A stretch of 64,000 nucleotides of DNA from JADGHX01 sp035760965. GTDB taxonomy: Bacteria > Pseudomonadota > Gammaproteobacteria > Steroidobacterales > Steroidobacteraceae. A program made the translations under genes and the position numbers. The notes beneath the pieces were generated by a model. It did no database searches. It was not told the origin of the DNA and saw only the letters and a list, made by a program, of their open reading frames with translations. The stretch spans positions 44,704-108,703 of the forward strand of contig DASTRY010000037.1 of NCBI GenBank assembly GCA_035760965.1. The letters run 5' to 3'. Shown here one piece after another: positions 26,983-35,773 of this stretch. The first letter of the stretch is position 1, and every line of letters begins with the position of its first letter.

Positions 26983-27701
26983 AGCTCACGGACTTCAAAG
27001 CGCTGACCTTCGATTGCTACGGCACGCTCATCGACTGGGAGAGCGGCATCCTCGCGGCGCTCGAACCGCTCGCCGCGCGGGTAAAGCCGCGGCCCTCGCG
27101 CAACGCGCTGCTCGAAGCCTACGCCGTGCACGAGCATGCGCAGGAGCTGCAGACGCCGCACCTGCAGTATTCACAGCTGCTCGCCGTCACGTACAAGCGC
27201 ATGGCGGAGAACTTTTCCGCGCCGGCGTCTTGGGAGGAGTGCGTCGCGTTCGGCCAGTCGCTGCGGAGCTGGGCGCCTTTTCCGGACACGGTGAGCGCCT
27301 TGCAGTACCTGAAACGGCACTATCGGCTGTACGTGCTCTCGAATGTGGACAACGCGAGCTTCTCGTACACGAATCGCAAGCTCGAAGTGCAGTTCGACGG
27401 CGTGATGACCGCGGAAGACATCGGCTCGTACAAGCCGAGCCTGCGCAACTTCGAGTACCTGCTCGAGCGTCTCGCGACGCAGGGCATCCGCAAGGAGCAG
27501 ATCCTGCACGTCGCGCAGAGCCTCACGCACGATCACGCGCCCGCGAATCGCATCGGCCTGGCGTCGTGCTGGATCGATCGCCGCCACGGGCAAGCGGGCG
27601 GCGGCGCGACCAAGCCGCCGGACACGATGCCGCGTCTCGATTTCAAGTTCGACAGCCTGGGCGAGCTCGCGGAAGCGCACCGCAAGCTCGTCGCGAATTG
27701 A
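26979..27701 (+). CDS. HAD-superfamily hydrolase, haloacid dehalogenase type II-like
   Basis: A 240-residue cytoplasmic HAD hydrolase. Motif I is FDCYGTLID with Asp10 as nucleophile, motif II the VLSNVD stretch, motif III the Lys in IGSYKPSLRNF, and motif IV the acidic/His region near LTHDHAPANRIGL. The all-helical cap of the type II dehalogenase group follows motif I. Substrate is not predictable: it may be a phosphatase rather than a dehalogenase. Its ATG overlaps the rlmKL stop. Confidence 0.85.
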   Translation: MKLTDFKALTFDCYGTLIDWESGILAALEPLAARVKPRPSRNALLEAYAVHEHAQELQTPHLQYSQLLAVTYKRMAENFSAPASWEECVAFGQSLRSWAPFPDTVSALQYLKRHYRLYVLSNVDNASFSYTNRKLEVQFDGVMTAEDIGSYKPSLRNFEYLLERLATQGIRKEQILHVAQSLTHDHAPANRIGLASCWIDRRHGQAGGGATKPPDTMPRLDFKFDSLGELAEAHRKLVAN

Positions 27702-27746
27702 GACTCACGCTGCGCTCGGAGGCGAGTGCCTCGCGGCGCGCGTCGA

Positions 27747-27944
27747 CTACGCCGCCGCCTCTTCGTCGCAACGCTTGCACGGAAGGAGCTGGCCGAGCTT
27801 CTCGGCTCGACCTTCCGGCGTCACGACCCACGGTCGATTGACCCACGGCGGGTTGTGCCGCACGTGCTGCGTGTGCCCGCATTCGAGGTCCGCCACCCAG
27901 TCGCCGTGTTCGTCCTGGTGATAGCCGACGATGCGTCTGTCCAT
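27747..27944 (-). CDS. DUF3565 family protein
   Basis: A 65-residue protein matching DUF3565: IVGYHQDEHGDWVADLECGH, then QHVRHNPPW.NRPWV, and a C-terminal CKRCDE. The conserved Cys and His residues suggest metal binding. It is convergent with the HAD gene (45 bp between stops) and lies 43 bp downstream of the FAH gene. Function is unknown. Confidence 0.82.
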   Translation of the reverse strand: MDRRIVGYHQDEHGDWVADLECGHTQHVRHNPPWVNRPWVVTPEGRAEKLGQLLPCKRCDEEAAA

Positions 27945-27987
27945 CGTGCGTGAGCGATCCAGATCCGAGTGAGGACGCGACCGCGCC

Positions 27988-28671
27988 TCACACGATGCGA
28001 ATCGTCAGCGGCGTGAGCCCATCGATGCCCGCTTCCACGACATCGCCGCGCACGAGCGGGCCGACGCCTGCCGGTGTGCCGGTGAAGATCAGATCGCCCG
28101 GGGCCAGTTCGAAGAGCGTCGAGAGCTCGGAGATGATCTCCGGCACCTTCCACGTCATCTCGGCGAGATCCGCGCGCTGCCGCTCCTTGCCGTTCACGGT
28201 GAGCCAGATGCCGCCGGTTTCGATCAGGCCGACGTCCTTGCGCGGATGGATCGCCGCGAGGGGCGCGGACTTGTCGAAGCCCTTGCTCGCGTCCCACGGC
28301 TGGCCGCGATCCTTGAACACGGACTGCAGATCGCGCCGCGTGAGATCGATGCCCACGGCGTAGCCGTAGATCAACGCGCTCGCATCCGCTTTCGCGACGT
28401 TGGTGCCGCCGCCGCCGAGCGCGACGACGAGCTCGACTTCATGATGGAAGTTCGCCGTGCGCGAGGGGTAAGGCACCGACGAATCGTTCGCGACCACCGC
28501 GTCGGCCGGCTTCGTGAAGAAGAACGGCGGCTCGCGATCGTCGTTGCCCATCTCGCGCGCGTGCGCCGCGTAGTTGCGCCCGACGCAGAAGATCCGGCGC
28601 ACCGGGAAGCGATCGTTCGTGCCTTTGACGGCGACGGTCGGCACGACGGGCGCGGGAATCACGTAGCTCAT
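27988..28671 (-). CDS. Fumarylacetoacetate hydrolase family protein, fumarylpyruvate hydrolase-like
   Basis: A 227-residue FAH-fold enzyme. Visible family motifs are IFCVGRNYAAHAREMG, the metal-binding NFHHEVELVVALG, YAVGIDLTRRDLQ and the closing FTGTPAGVGPL. The short single-domain form and the opening motif fit fumarylpyruvate hydrolases or acylpyruvases, which cleave a C-C bond in the last step of gentisate-type aromatic breakdown. No gentisate dioxygenase lies nearby; an acylpyruvase housekeeping role (YcgM/FAHD1-like) is equally possible. Confidence 0.85.
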   Translation of the reverse strand: MSYVIPAPVVPTVAVKGTNDRFPVRRIFCVGRNYAAHAREMGNDDREPPFFFTKPADAVVANDSSVPYPSRTANFHHEVELVVALGGGGTNVAKADASALIYGYAVGIDLTRRDLQSVFKDRGQPWDASKGFDKSAPLAAIHPRKDVGLIETGGIWLTVNGKERQRADLAEMTWKVPEIISELSTLFELAPGDLIFTGTPAGVGPLVRGDVVEAGIDGLTPLTIRIV

Positions 28672-28756
28672 GCGGGCGGCCTTTCGAAGCGAGCGCGGTC
28701 GGGAACGAGGATTGTATGCCGCAGCGAACGCTATTCGGCAGCCGCGCGCACCGCCG

Positions 28757-30055
28757 TCACAGCATGTCCTTCACGCGGTAGTAGAGCATCGCCAGCACGA
28801 GCGCGGGCCGGCGCAGCGCGGCGCCACCTGGGAAATTCCTGTGCGGGATGCGCGCGAAGACGTCGAACCGCTCGGCGGTGCCGGCGATGGCCTCGGCGAC
28901 CAGCTTGCCGCCGATGCCCGTCAGCACGACGCCGTGGCCCGAGAATCCCTGCAGGAAGTACACGTTCGGCGCGAGTCGGCCGAAGTGCGGCGCGCGATTC
29001 AGCGTGATGTCGACTTCGCCGCCCCAGCTGTACTCGATCTTCACGTCCGCGAGCTGCGGAAAGACCTGCAGCATGCGTCGCCGGGTCGCACTCGGCGCAT
29101 CGAAGCCCGGGAGGCCGGAGTAGTTCACGCGGCCGCCGAACAGCAGGCGGTGATCGGCCGAGCGGCGGAAATAGTCGAGCACCCAGTTCGTATCGGCGAC
29201 GGCGGCATTGTTCGTGATCAGCGCCTGTGCGCGCGCGGCTCCGAGCGGCTCGGTGGCGACGATGTACGTGCCGACTCCCATGATCTTCGACGCGAGCTCC
29301 GGCGCGGTGCTGCCGAGGTACACGTTGCCGCACATCACGACGTGGCGCGCCCGTACGTCGCCGCCCGGCGTGCGCACGCGCACGCGATCACCGTTCACCA
29401 CCTCGAGCGCGCGCGTGCTCTCGAAGAGCCGCGCGCCTCGCGACTCCGCCGCGCGCGCCAGCCCCAGTGTGTAGTTCAGCGGATGCATGTGCCCAGAGTT
29501 CGTGTCGTACAGCGCGGAGATGTAGCGCTCGGACGCAATGACCGCAGCGACTTCATCGGGCGAGAGATAGCGCACGCTCTCGTAGCCGTAGTCGCGGCGC
29601 AGGGTTTCCAGCTCATCGCGCAGGTCACGGTCGTGGCGCGGCTTGATCGCGACCTGCATGTGCCCATCCACCCAGTCGCAGTCGATCGAGTACCGCGCGA
29701 TCAGCTCGCGCATGAGCGCGAGGCCTTCGAGGGTGACGTCCCAAACGATGCGCGCATCGGTACGTCCGATGAGACGTTCGAGCTTCGCCTGGCCGGCCGC
29801 GACGCCGGGCAGGGCCTGCGCCCCGTTTCGTCCCGACGCGCCCCATCCGACTCGATGCTCTTCCAGCAGCACGACGTCGTAGCCCCGCTCGGCCAGGTGC
29901 AGGGCCGCCGAACACCCGGCGATCCCGCCACCGATCACGCAGACATCGCACTCGACGGTGCCGGCGAGGGCAGGTCGTCGCGGCGCGGGCTGTGCCGTGG
30001 CCGCGTAGTACGAGGGGATGTGGCCGGAATCGAGCACAGCGCCTGGGTTCCTCAT
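28757..30055 (-). CDS. puuB: PuuB-like gamma-glutamylputrescine oxidase
   Basis: A 432-residue FAD-dependent oxidase of the DAO family. The dinucleotide-binding motif is VCVIGGGIAGCSAALHLAERG (residues 38-58, shown here only by its core GGGIAG). It continues with RVGWGASGRNGAQ, GHMHPLNY and the C-terminal FLQGFSGHGVVLTGIGGK. It would oxidise gamma-glutamylputrescine to the aldehyde used by PuuC, releasing ammonia and H2O2. It is divergent from puuD. No strong ribosome site is visible before the ATG. Confidence 0.88.
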   Translation of the reverse strand: MRNPGAVLDSGHIPSYYAATAQPAPRRPALAGTVECDVCVIGGGIAGCSAALHLAERGYDVVLLEEHRVGWGASGRNGAQALPGVAAGQAKLERLIGRTDARIVWDVTLEGLALMRELIARYSIDCDWVDGHMQVAIKPRHDRDLRDELETLRRDYGYESVRYLSPDEVAAVIASERYISALYDTNSGHMHPLNYTLGLARAAESRGARLFESTRALEVVNGDRVRVRTPGGDVRARHVVMCGNVYLGSTAPELASKIMGVGTYIVATEPLGAARAQALITNNAAVADTNWVLDYFRRSADHRLLFGGRVNYSGLPGFDAPSATRRRMLQVFPQLADVKIEYSWGGEVDITLNRAPHFGRLAPNVYFLQGFSGHGVVLTGIGGKLVAEAIAGTAERFDVFARIPHRNFPGGAALRRPALVLAMLYYRVKDML

Positions 30056-30209
30056 GTCAAGGGAGTGTTTAGGATATTTCTACGTCGCGCCGGGCGCCGG
30101 GCGTGCAGGATACGGGCCGCCGCGCCGCGCGGGCAAACCATGAGGGTGCGCTTGCAACGGCCGTCGCGACTCGCCGCCGGCGGCAGCTTTGGCAGCCGGA
30201 GCTGTGCTC

Positions 30210-30265
30210 TAATACCTCCCCATTGCGAGGACCAGAATCGATGTCTGTTCAAGATAATAGACATC
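30210..30265 (+). promoter_or_regulatory. Candidate -10 and inverted repeat at the puuD start
   Basis: TAATAC at 30210-30215 follows TTGGCA (30189-30194) with a 15-nt spacer, slightly short for a sigma-70 promoter. A GAGGA ribosome site is at 30227-30231. GATGTCT (30240-30246) and AGACATC (30259-30265) form an inverted repeat with a 12-bp spacer directly over the start codon, a plausible repressor site for the PuuR-like protein. Unproven. Confidence 0.35.
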
Positions 30266-31035
30266 TTCGCAACCAAGCCATGCCATCCAAGCGCCCCGTC
30301 ATCGGACTGCCTGCCGATCGCCGCATGATCGGCCATCACCCTTTCCACGCGGTGGGGGAGAAGTATCTCGTCGCGGTGGCGGATGCGGCGGGCGGCATTC
30401 CGCTCGTGATTCCGGCGCTCGCCGACCGCGTCGGCGTCGATGACATCCTGGATTGCATCGACGGCCTCGTGTTCACCGGCAGTCCCTCGAACGTCGAGCC
30501 CGTGCATTACCAGGGTCCGAGCAGCGCGCCCGGCACGCTGCACGATGCGGCTCGCGATGCGACGACGCTGCCGCTCATTCCGGCGGCGATCGAGCGCGGC
30601 ATTCCGGTGTTCGGCATCTGCCGCGGCTTTCAGGAAATGAACGTCGCGTTCGGCGGCACGCTGCATCAGCGGCTCTACGAGGTGCCGGGCTTCAGCGATC
30701 ACCGCGAAGACGAGTCGCAACCGCTCGACGTCCAGTACGGCCCCGCGCACGACGTGATTCTCGAGCCCGGCGGCGTGCTGCGCTCGTTCGCGCAGGCGGA
30801 CACGATCCGCGTGAACTCGCTGCACTCCCAGGGCATCGATCGGCTCGGTGCGGGCCTCGTCGTCGAGGCGCGCGCGCCGGATGGCGTCATCGAGGCCTTC
30901 CGGGTCACGAACGCCCGCCGGTTCGCGCTCGCCGTGCAATGGCATCCCGAGTGGCAAGTGATGACGAACGAATTTTCGCGTGCGCTGTTCGCCGCCTTCG
31001 GCGCAGCGGCGCGGGAGAAGTCGAAAGGCGAATAG
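30241..31035 (+). CDS. puuD: PuuD-like gamma-glutamyl-GABA hydrolase
   Basis: A 264-residue class I glutamine-amidotransferase-like hydrolase. The catalytic Cys is in VFGICRGFQEMNV, the His and Glu in LAVQWHPEWQ. It releases GABA and glutamate from gamma-glutamyl-GABA. The ATG at 30241 has a GAGGA site with 9-nt spacing; an internal ATG at 30280 (MPSKRPVIGL) would match typical family N-termini too. puuA follows after 3 bp, so the two are co-translated. Confidence 0.9.
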   Translation: MSVQDNRHLRNQAMPSKRPVIGLPADRRMIGHHPFHAVGEKYLVAVADAAGGIPLVIPALADRVGVDDILDCIDGLVFTGSPSNVEPVHYQGPSSAPGTLHDAARDATTLPLIPAAIERGIPVFGICRGFQEMNVAFGGTLHQRLYEVPGFSDHREDESQPLDVQYGPAHDVILEPGGVLRSFAQADTIRVNSLHSQGIDRLGAGLVVEARAPDGVIEAFRVTNARRFALAVQWHPEWQVMTNEFSRALFAAFGAAAREKSKGE

Positions 31036-31038
31036 ACC

Positions 31039-32379
31039 ATGGCGAACGAGATCCAGCAATTCTTCCGGGACCACGGCATCTCCGAGGTGGAGGCCATCAT
31101 CCCCGACATGGCGGGCATCGCCCGCGGCAAGATCATGCCGGCCGAGAAATTCGCGGAAGACGAGGGCATGCGCTTGCCCGAGAGCATCTTCCTGCAGACC
31201 GTGACGGGGGATTACCCGCCCGACCCGGGGGATGCCATGAGCCCCGCGGAGATCGACATCGTGCTGAAGGCCGATCCTAAGACGGTACGCCGGGTGCCGT
31301 GGGCGGCCGAACCGACCGCGCAGGTGATCCACGACTGTTTCTACTCGGACGGCCGGCGCGTCACCATGGCGCCGCGGCACGTGCTGCGGAACGTGCTCGA
31401 GCTCTACGCGCAGCGCGGGTGGGAGCCGATCGTCGCGCCGGAGCTGGAGTTCTATCTCGTTGAGCCGAACATCGATGCGGACTACCCGCTCAAGCCGCCC
31501 GTCGGCCGCTCGGGCCGCGCGGAGCCGGGGCGCCAGTCGTACAGCATCGCGGCGGTGAACGAGTTCGACCCGCTGTTCGACGACATCTACCAGTTCTGCG
31601 AGGACCAGGACATCGAGATCGACACGCTGATCCACGAAGACGGGCCGGCGCAGATGGAGATCAACCTGATCCACGGCCCGGCGCTCGACCTCGCCGATCA
31701 GGCCTTTCTCTTCAAGCGCACGGCGCGCGAAGCCGCCTTGCGTCACAAGATGTACGCCACGTTCATGGCCAAGCCCCACGCGAAGGAGCCGGGCAGCGCC
31801 ATGCACATTCACCAGAGCGTCATCGACAAGAAGACGGGCAAGAACATCTTCTCGAGCCCGGACGGTACCCCCTCCCAGCTCTTCTTCTCGCACATCGCCG
31901 GGCTGCAGAAATACCTGCCGGCCGCGATGGCCCTCTTCAGCGCGAACGTCAACTCGTATCGCCGCCTGACGCGCTACCTCTCGGCGCCGATCAACGTGCA
32001 TTGGGGCTATGACAACCGCACCGCCGGCCTGCGCGTGCCGATGTCGAACGCGGACGCGCGGCGCGTCGAGAACCGCGTCGGCGGCGCCGACGCCAACCCC
32101 TACATCGCCATCGCCGCCTCGCTGGCGTGCGGCTATCTCGGCATGATCGAAGGTCTGCAGCCGAGCGACCCGATCACCGGCAGCGCGCACGACTTGCCCT
32201 TCGGGCTGCCCCGCTCGCTGGACGAAGCGCTGCGTCTGCTGAAGGAGTGCGAGCCGCTCGTGAACCTGCTCGGGGAAGCCTTCATTTCGGCGTTCACCAT
32301 CGTCAAAGAGGCCGAGTACGAAGTCTTCCTGCAAGTCATCAGCTCATGGGAGCGCGAGCACCTGCTGCTCAACGTCTGA
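31039..32379 (+). CDS. puuA: PuuA-like gamma-glutamylputrescine synthetase (glutamine synthetase family)
   Basis: A 446-residue glutamine synthetase-fold ligase. Motifs: APELEFYLVEP, HEDGPAQMEINL, the ATP-site MHIHQS and NRTAGLRVP. No adenylylation-type C-terminus like GlnA. It ligates glutamate to putrescine (first step of the Puu route), consuming ATP. Other GlnA-like polyamine ligases (spermidine, GlnA2/A3 type) cannot be excluded, but puuB, puuC, puuD and the Pot transporter around it favour a polyamine substrate. Confidence 0.9.
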   Translation: MANEIQQFFRDHGISEVEAIIPDMAGIARGKIMPAEKFAEDEGMRLPESIFLQTVTGDYPPDPGDAMSPAEIDIVLKADPKTVRRVPWAAEPTAQVIHDCFYSDGRRVTMAPRHVLRNVLELYAQRGWEPIVAPELEFYLVEPNIDADYPLKPPVGRSGRAEPGRQSYSIAAVNEFDPLFDDIYQFCEDQDIEIDTLIHEDGPAQMEINLIHGPALDLADQAFLFKRTAREAALRHKMYATFMAKPHAKEPGSAMHIHQSVIDKKTGKNIFSSPDGTPSQLFFSHIAGLQKYLPAAMALFSANVNSYRRLTRYLSAPINVHWGYDNRTAGLRVPMSNADARRVENRVGGADANPYIAIAASLACGYLGMIEGLQPSDPITGSAHDLPFGLPRSLDEALRLLKECEPLVNLLGEAFISAFTIVKEAEYEVFLQVISSWEREHLLLNV

Positions 32380-32442
32380 GACGTGTTATATAGGGCCGCG
32401 CTCGGGCATGCCGCCTGCAAGGCCGTTTCGGGGAGTTAACAC

Positions 32443-33597
32443 GTGAAGACCCAAGCCAGCTCTATCGTCCGCTCGTCATTGTTGGGCGTCCTCGCCGCTG
32501 CTGCACTAGTCGCGTGCGGCAAGAAGGAGGAGGCCCCCTCTGCGGGCGCCGGCCCCGCCCAGCCCGCAGCCGAAGAGAAGGTGTTGAACCTCTATATCTG
32601 GAACGACTATCTCGCGCCGGACACGCTCGCGAACTTCGAGAAGGAGACCGGCATCAAGGTGTCCGTCAGCAATTACGGCAGCAACGAGGAGCTCGACGCG
32701 AAGCTCGCCCCGGGCAACGCCGGCTACGACGTGGTCGTTCCCTCGGCCTCCTCGTACGAGCGGCAGATCAAGGCCGGGTACTACCAGAAGCTCGACAAGA
32801 GCCTGTTGCCGAACCTGAAGAACATGGACCCGGACATCGAGGCGCGCCTCGCGATGCACGATCCGGGGAACGAGTACGCCGTGCTGCACATGTGGGGCAC
32901 GACGGGCATCGGCTACAACGTCAAGAAGATCAAGGAAGCGATGCCGAACGCGCCGCTCGACAGCTGGGCGCTGGTGTTCGATCCGAAGGTCGTTTCGCAC
33001 TTCAAGAAGTGCGGGGTGGCGATGCTCGATTCGGCGACCGAGATGTACAGCATGACGCTCGCCGCGCTCGGCAAGGATCCGAACAGCCAGAACCCCGAGG
33101 ACCTCGAAGCGGCGACGAACGCCATGGTGGCGATTCGCCCGAACGTGCGCTACTTCGACACCCAGCGCATGATCTCGGACCTGGCGAACGGCGAGATCTG
33201 CCTGGCCGTCGGCTACAACGGCGACATCCTGCAGGCGCGCGACCGCGCCGAGGAGAACAAGACGGGCGCCGAGATCCGGTACAGCATCCCGAAGGAAGGC
33301 ACGATCATCTGGTTCGACAGCTATCTCATCCCGAAGGACGCGCCGCACCCGAAGAACGCGCATGCGTTCATCAACTACATGCTGCGTCCGGAGGTGATCG
33401 CGGCCGTGACCAACACCGTGAACTACGCGAACGGCAACAGCGCGGCCACGCAGTACGTGGACAAGGACGTGCTCGAGGATCCGGGCGTGTATCCACCGCC
33501 CGAGATCAAAGCGCACCTCGTGCCCGACCTCGCGGACACCGAGGAGACCACGCGCATCATGACCCGCGGTTGGCAGAAGGTGACCACGGGCAAATAG
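32443..33597 (+). CDS. potF: PotF-like polyamine-binding lipoprotein
   Basis: A 384-residue substrate-binding protein of the PotD/PotF type. The GTG start has GGGAG nine bases upstream. The signal peptide ends in a lipobox (ALVAC) followed by GKKEE, so it is predicted to be lipid-anchored, unlike periplasmic E. coli PotF. The mature start LNLYIWNDYLAPDTL is the family hallmark, and LYIWNDY, IGYNVKKI and ALGKDPNS follow. It would bind putrescine or a related polyamine. It opens the pot operon after puuA. Confidence 0.93.
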   Translation: MKTQASSIVRSSLLGVLAAAALVACGKKEEAPSAGAGPAQPAAEEKVLNLYIWNDYLAPDTLANFEKETGIKVSVSNYGSNEELDAKLAPGNAGYDVVVPSASSYERQIKAGYYQKLDKSLLPNLKNMDPDIEARLAMHDPGNEYAVLHMWGTTGIGYNVKKIKEAMPNAPLDSWALVFDPKVVSHFKKCGVAMLDSATEMYSMTLAALGKDPNSQNPEDLEAATNAMVAIRPNVRYFDTQRMISDLANGEICLAVGYNGDILQARDRAEENKTGAEIRYSIPKEGTIIWFDSYLIPKDAPHPKNAHAFINYMLRPEVIAAVTNTVNYANGNSAATQYVDKDVLEDPGVYPPPEIKAHLVPDLADTEETTRIMTRGWQKVTTGK

Positions 33598-33606
33598 CCC
33601 AAGGCG

Positions 33607-34743
33607 ATGGCTGCGCGTGTCGAAGAGCGGAAGGCCCCGTGGACGGATCCACGCGAGCAGGCCTACGTTCGCATCGAGGACGTCTCCAAGAAATTCGGCG
33701 ACTTCACCGCGGTAGACGATGTCACGCTGAACATCTACCGCGGTGAGATCTTCTGCCTGCTCGGCGGCTCGGGCTGCGGCAAGACGACGCTCCTGCGCAT
33801 GCTCGCCGGGTTCGAGACGCCGACCGAGGGGCGCATCTTCATCGACGGCCAGGACATGGCCGGCGTGCCGCCCTACAAGCGCCCCGTGAACATGATGTTC
33901 CAGTCGTACGCGCTCTTCCCGCACATGACGGTCGAGCAGAACGTCGCGTTCGGGCTGAAGCAGGAGGGCACGCCGAAGCAGGAGATCGAAGCGCGCGTCG
34001 CAGACATGCTGGCGCTCGTGAAGCTGCAGGACTTCGCGAAGCGCAAGCCGCACCAGCTCTCGGGCGGGCAGCGCCAGCGCGTCGCGCTCGCGCGCTCGCT
34101 CATCAAGCGCCCGAAGCTGCTGCTGCTCGATGAGCCGCTCGGCGCGCTCGACAAGAAGCTGCGCGAGCACACCCAGTTCGAGCTGGTGAACATCCAGGAG
34201 AAGCTCGGCGTCACCTTCGTGGTCGTGACGCACGATCAGGAAGAGGCGATGACGCTCGCCACGCGCATCGGCGTCATGAACGCCGGCCGCATCGTGCAGG
34301 TGGGTACGCCTCACGACATCTACGAGTTCCCGAACACGCGCTTCGTCGCCGAGTTCATCGGCAACGTGAACATGTTCGAGGGCCGCGTCGTCGAGGACGA
34401 GGCGGATCACGTGCTCATCGACTCGCCCGAGCTCGGCGCATCGATCTACGTCGGTCACGGCATCAGCACGGCGCCCGAGGCGATGGTGTGGGTGGCCGTC
34501 CGGCCGGAGAAGATGATCCTCTCGCGCGACTCGCCGGGCACGACGACGAATGCGGCGCAGGGGACGATCCACGAGATCGCCTATATGGGTGACTTGACCA
34601 TTTACCTCGTGCAGCTCGACAGCGGCAGAATCGTGCGCATCACGCAGCCCAACATCTATCGGCACGCCGATCGCCCGCTCACGTGGGAAGAGCGGGTGTG
34701 GGTGAGCTGGCACGAGTCGAGTGCCGTGGTCGTGACGGAGTAG
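33607..34743 (+). CDS. potG: PotG-like polyamine ABC transporter ATPase
   Basis: A 378-residue ABC ATPase. Walker A GGSGCGKTT, signature LSGGQRQRVALARSL and Walker B LLLLDEPLGALD are complete. From about residue 270 a TOBE domain follows, as in PotA/PotG. The AAGG site overlaps the start spacing tightly. Nine bp separate it from potF and ten from potH, so it is clearly in one operon. Confidence 0.94.
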   Translation: MAARVEERKAPWTDPREQAYVRIEDVSKKFGDFTAVDDVTLNIYRGEIFCLLGGSGCGKTTLLRMLAGFETPTEGRIFIDGQDMAGVPPYKRPVNMMFQSYALFPHMTVEQNVAFGLKQEGTPKQEIEARVADMLALVKLQDFAKRKPHQLSGGQRQRVALARSLIKRPKLLLLDEPLGALDKKLREHTQFELVNIQEKLGVTFVVVTHDQEEAMTLATRIGVMNAGRIVQVGTPHDIYEFPNTRFVAEFIGNVNMFEGRVVEDEADHVLIDSPELGASIYVGHGISTAPEAMVWVAVRPEKMILSRDSPGTTTNAAQGTIHEIAYMGDLTIYLVQLDSGRIVRITQPNIYRHADRPLTWEERVWVSWHESSAVVVTE

Positions 34744-34753
34744 GCGCGGCCCG

Positions 34754-35773
34754 ATGGCGCCTCAGATCAGCTACCTCACGCTGGGCCAGCGCATCGTCTC
34801 CATGATCGATGCGAATCTGCAGCTGCTCGCGCAGACCGCCGCCTATCGCTGGTCGGTCGGCGTCCTGCGGCGCCTCGGCATCACCGGACGCGGCCTCGTC
34901 ATCGCGGTGCCCGCGATCTGGCTGCTGCTGTTTTTTCTGATCCCGTTCGTCATCGTCGTGAAGATCAGCCTGGCACCGAGCGTGTTTGTCGGGCAGCCGC
35001 CCTACGGGCCGCTCATCGAGTGGACGAGCGACCACGTTCTGCAACTGAAGCTTCACGTCCGGAACTACCGGGACCTGTTCGGGCAGGACGCGCTGTACTT
35101 CCAGGCGTTCGTCTACTCGCTCAAGGTCGCGGCGGTCTCCACCGTCTTGTGCCTGCTCATCGCATACCCGATGGCCTACGGCATCGCGCGCGCGAGCCCG
35201 AACTGGCGCAACACGCTGCTGCTGCTGGTCGTGCTGCCGTTCTGGACGTCATTTCTCATCCGCGTGTACGCGTGGATCGGGCTCCTGCGGAACAACGGCC
35301 TGATCAACCACGTCCTGATGAGCCTCGGCATCATCGACGAGCCGATCGTCATGATGCAGACGGACTTTGCGATGTACGTCGGCATCGTCTACTCGTATCT
35401 GCCGTTCATGATCCTGCCCCTGTACGCGAATCTCGAGAAACACGACGTCACGCTGCTCGAGGCGGCCACCGATCTCGGCGCGACCCCGATGCGCGCGTTT
35501 CTGCGCATCACGCTGCCGCTGTCGATGCCGGGCATCATCGCGGGGTCGATGCTCGTGTTCATCCCCGCGGTCGGCGAATTCGTCATCCCGCGCCTGCTGG
35601 GCGGCACGGACTCGTTGATGATCGGGCGCGTTTTGTGGGATGAGTTCTTCACGGCCCGCAGCTGGCCGCGTGCCAGCGCCGTGGCAGTCTTGCTGCTGCT
35701 CGTGCTGGTGCTGCCCATCGTGATCTTCCAGCGCTATCAAGCGCGCGAAACGAGCGGGTTGGCCAATCGATGA
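34754..35773 (+). CDS. potH: PotH-like polyamine ABC transporter permease
   Basis: A 339-residue inner-membrane permease with six predicted spans after an N-terminal cytoplasmic stretch. The first span is about residues 50-75 (LVIAVPAIWLLLFFLIPFVIVV). The ATPase-coupling EAA loop is EAATDLGATPMRAFLRITLPLSMPG (only the core EAATDLGA quoted as diagnostic). The stop overlaps the potI ATG by four bases. Confidence 0.93.
   Translation: MAPQISYLTLGQRIVSMIDANLQLLAQTAAYRWSVGVLRRLGITGRGLVIAVPAIWLLLFFLIPFVIVVKISLAPSVFVGQPPYGPLIEWTSDHVLQLKLHVRNYRDLFGQDALYFQAFVYSLKVAAVSTVLCLLIAYPMAYGIARASPNWRNTLLLLVVLPFWTSFLIRVYAWIGLLRNNGLINHVLMSLGIIDEPIVMMQTDFAMYVGIVYSYLPFMILPLYANLEKHDVTLLEAATDLGATPMRAFLRITLPLSMPGIIAGSMLVFIPAVGEFVIPRLLGGTDSLMIGRVLWDEFFTARSWPRASAVAVLLLLVLVLPIVIFQRYQARETSGLANR

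Noticed and set aside
30052..32334. A 760-codon minus-strand frame opposite puuD and puuA
   Set aside because: Arg/His/Val-rich shadow with no motifs; the plus-strand genes have clear catalytic motifs and ribosome sites.
32506..34713. A 735-codon minus-strand frame opposite potF and potG
   Set aside because: Same shadow composition; potF and potG are unmistakable.
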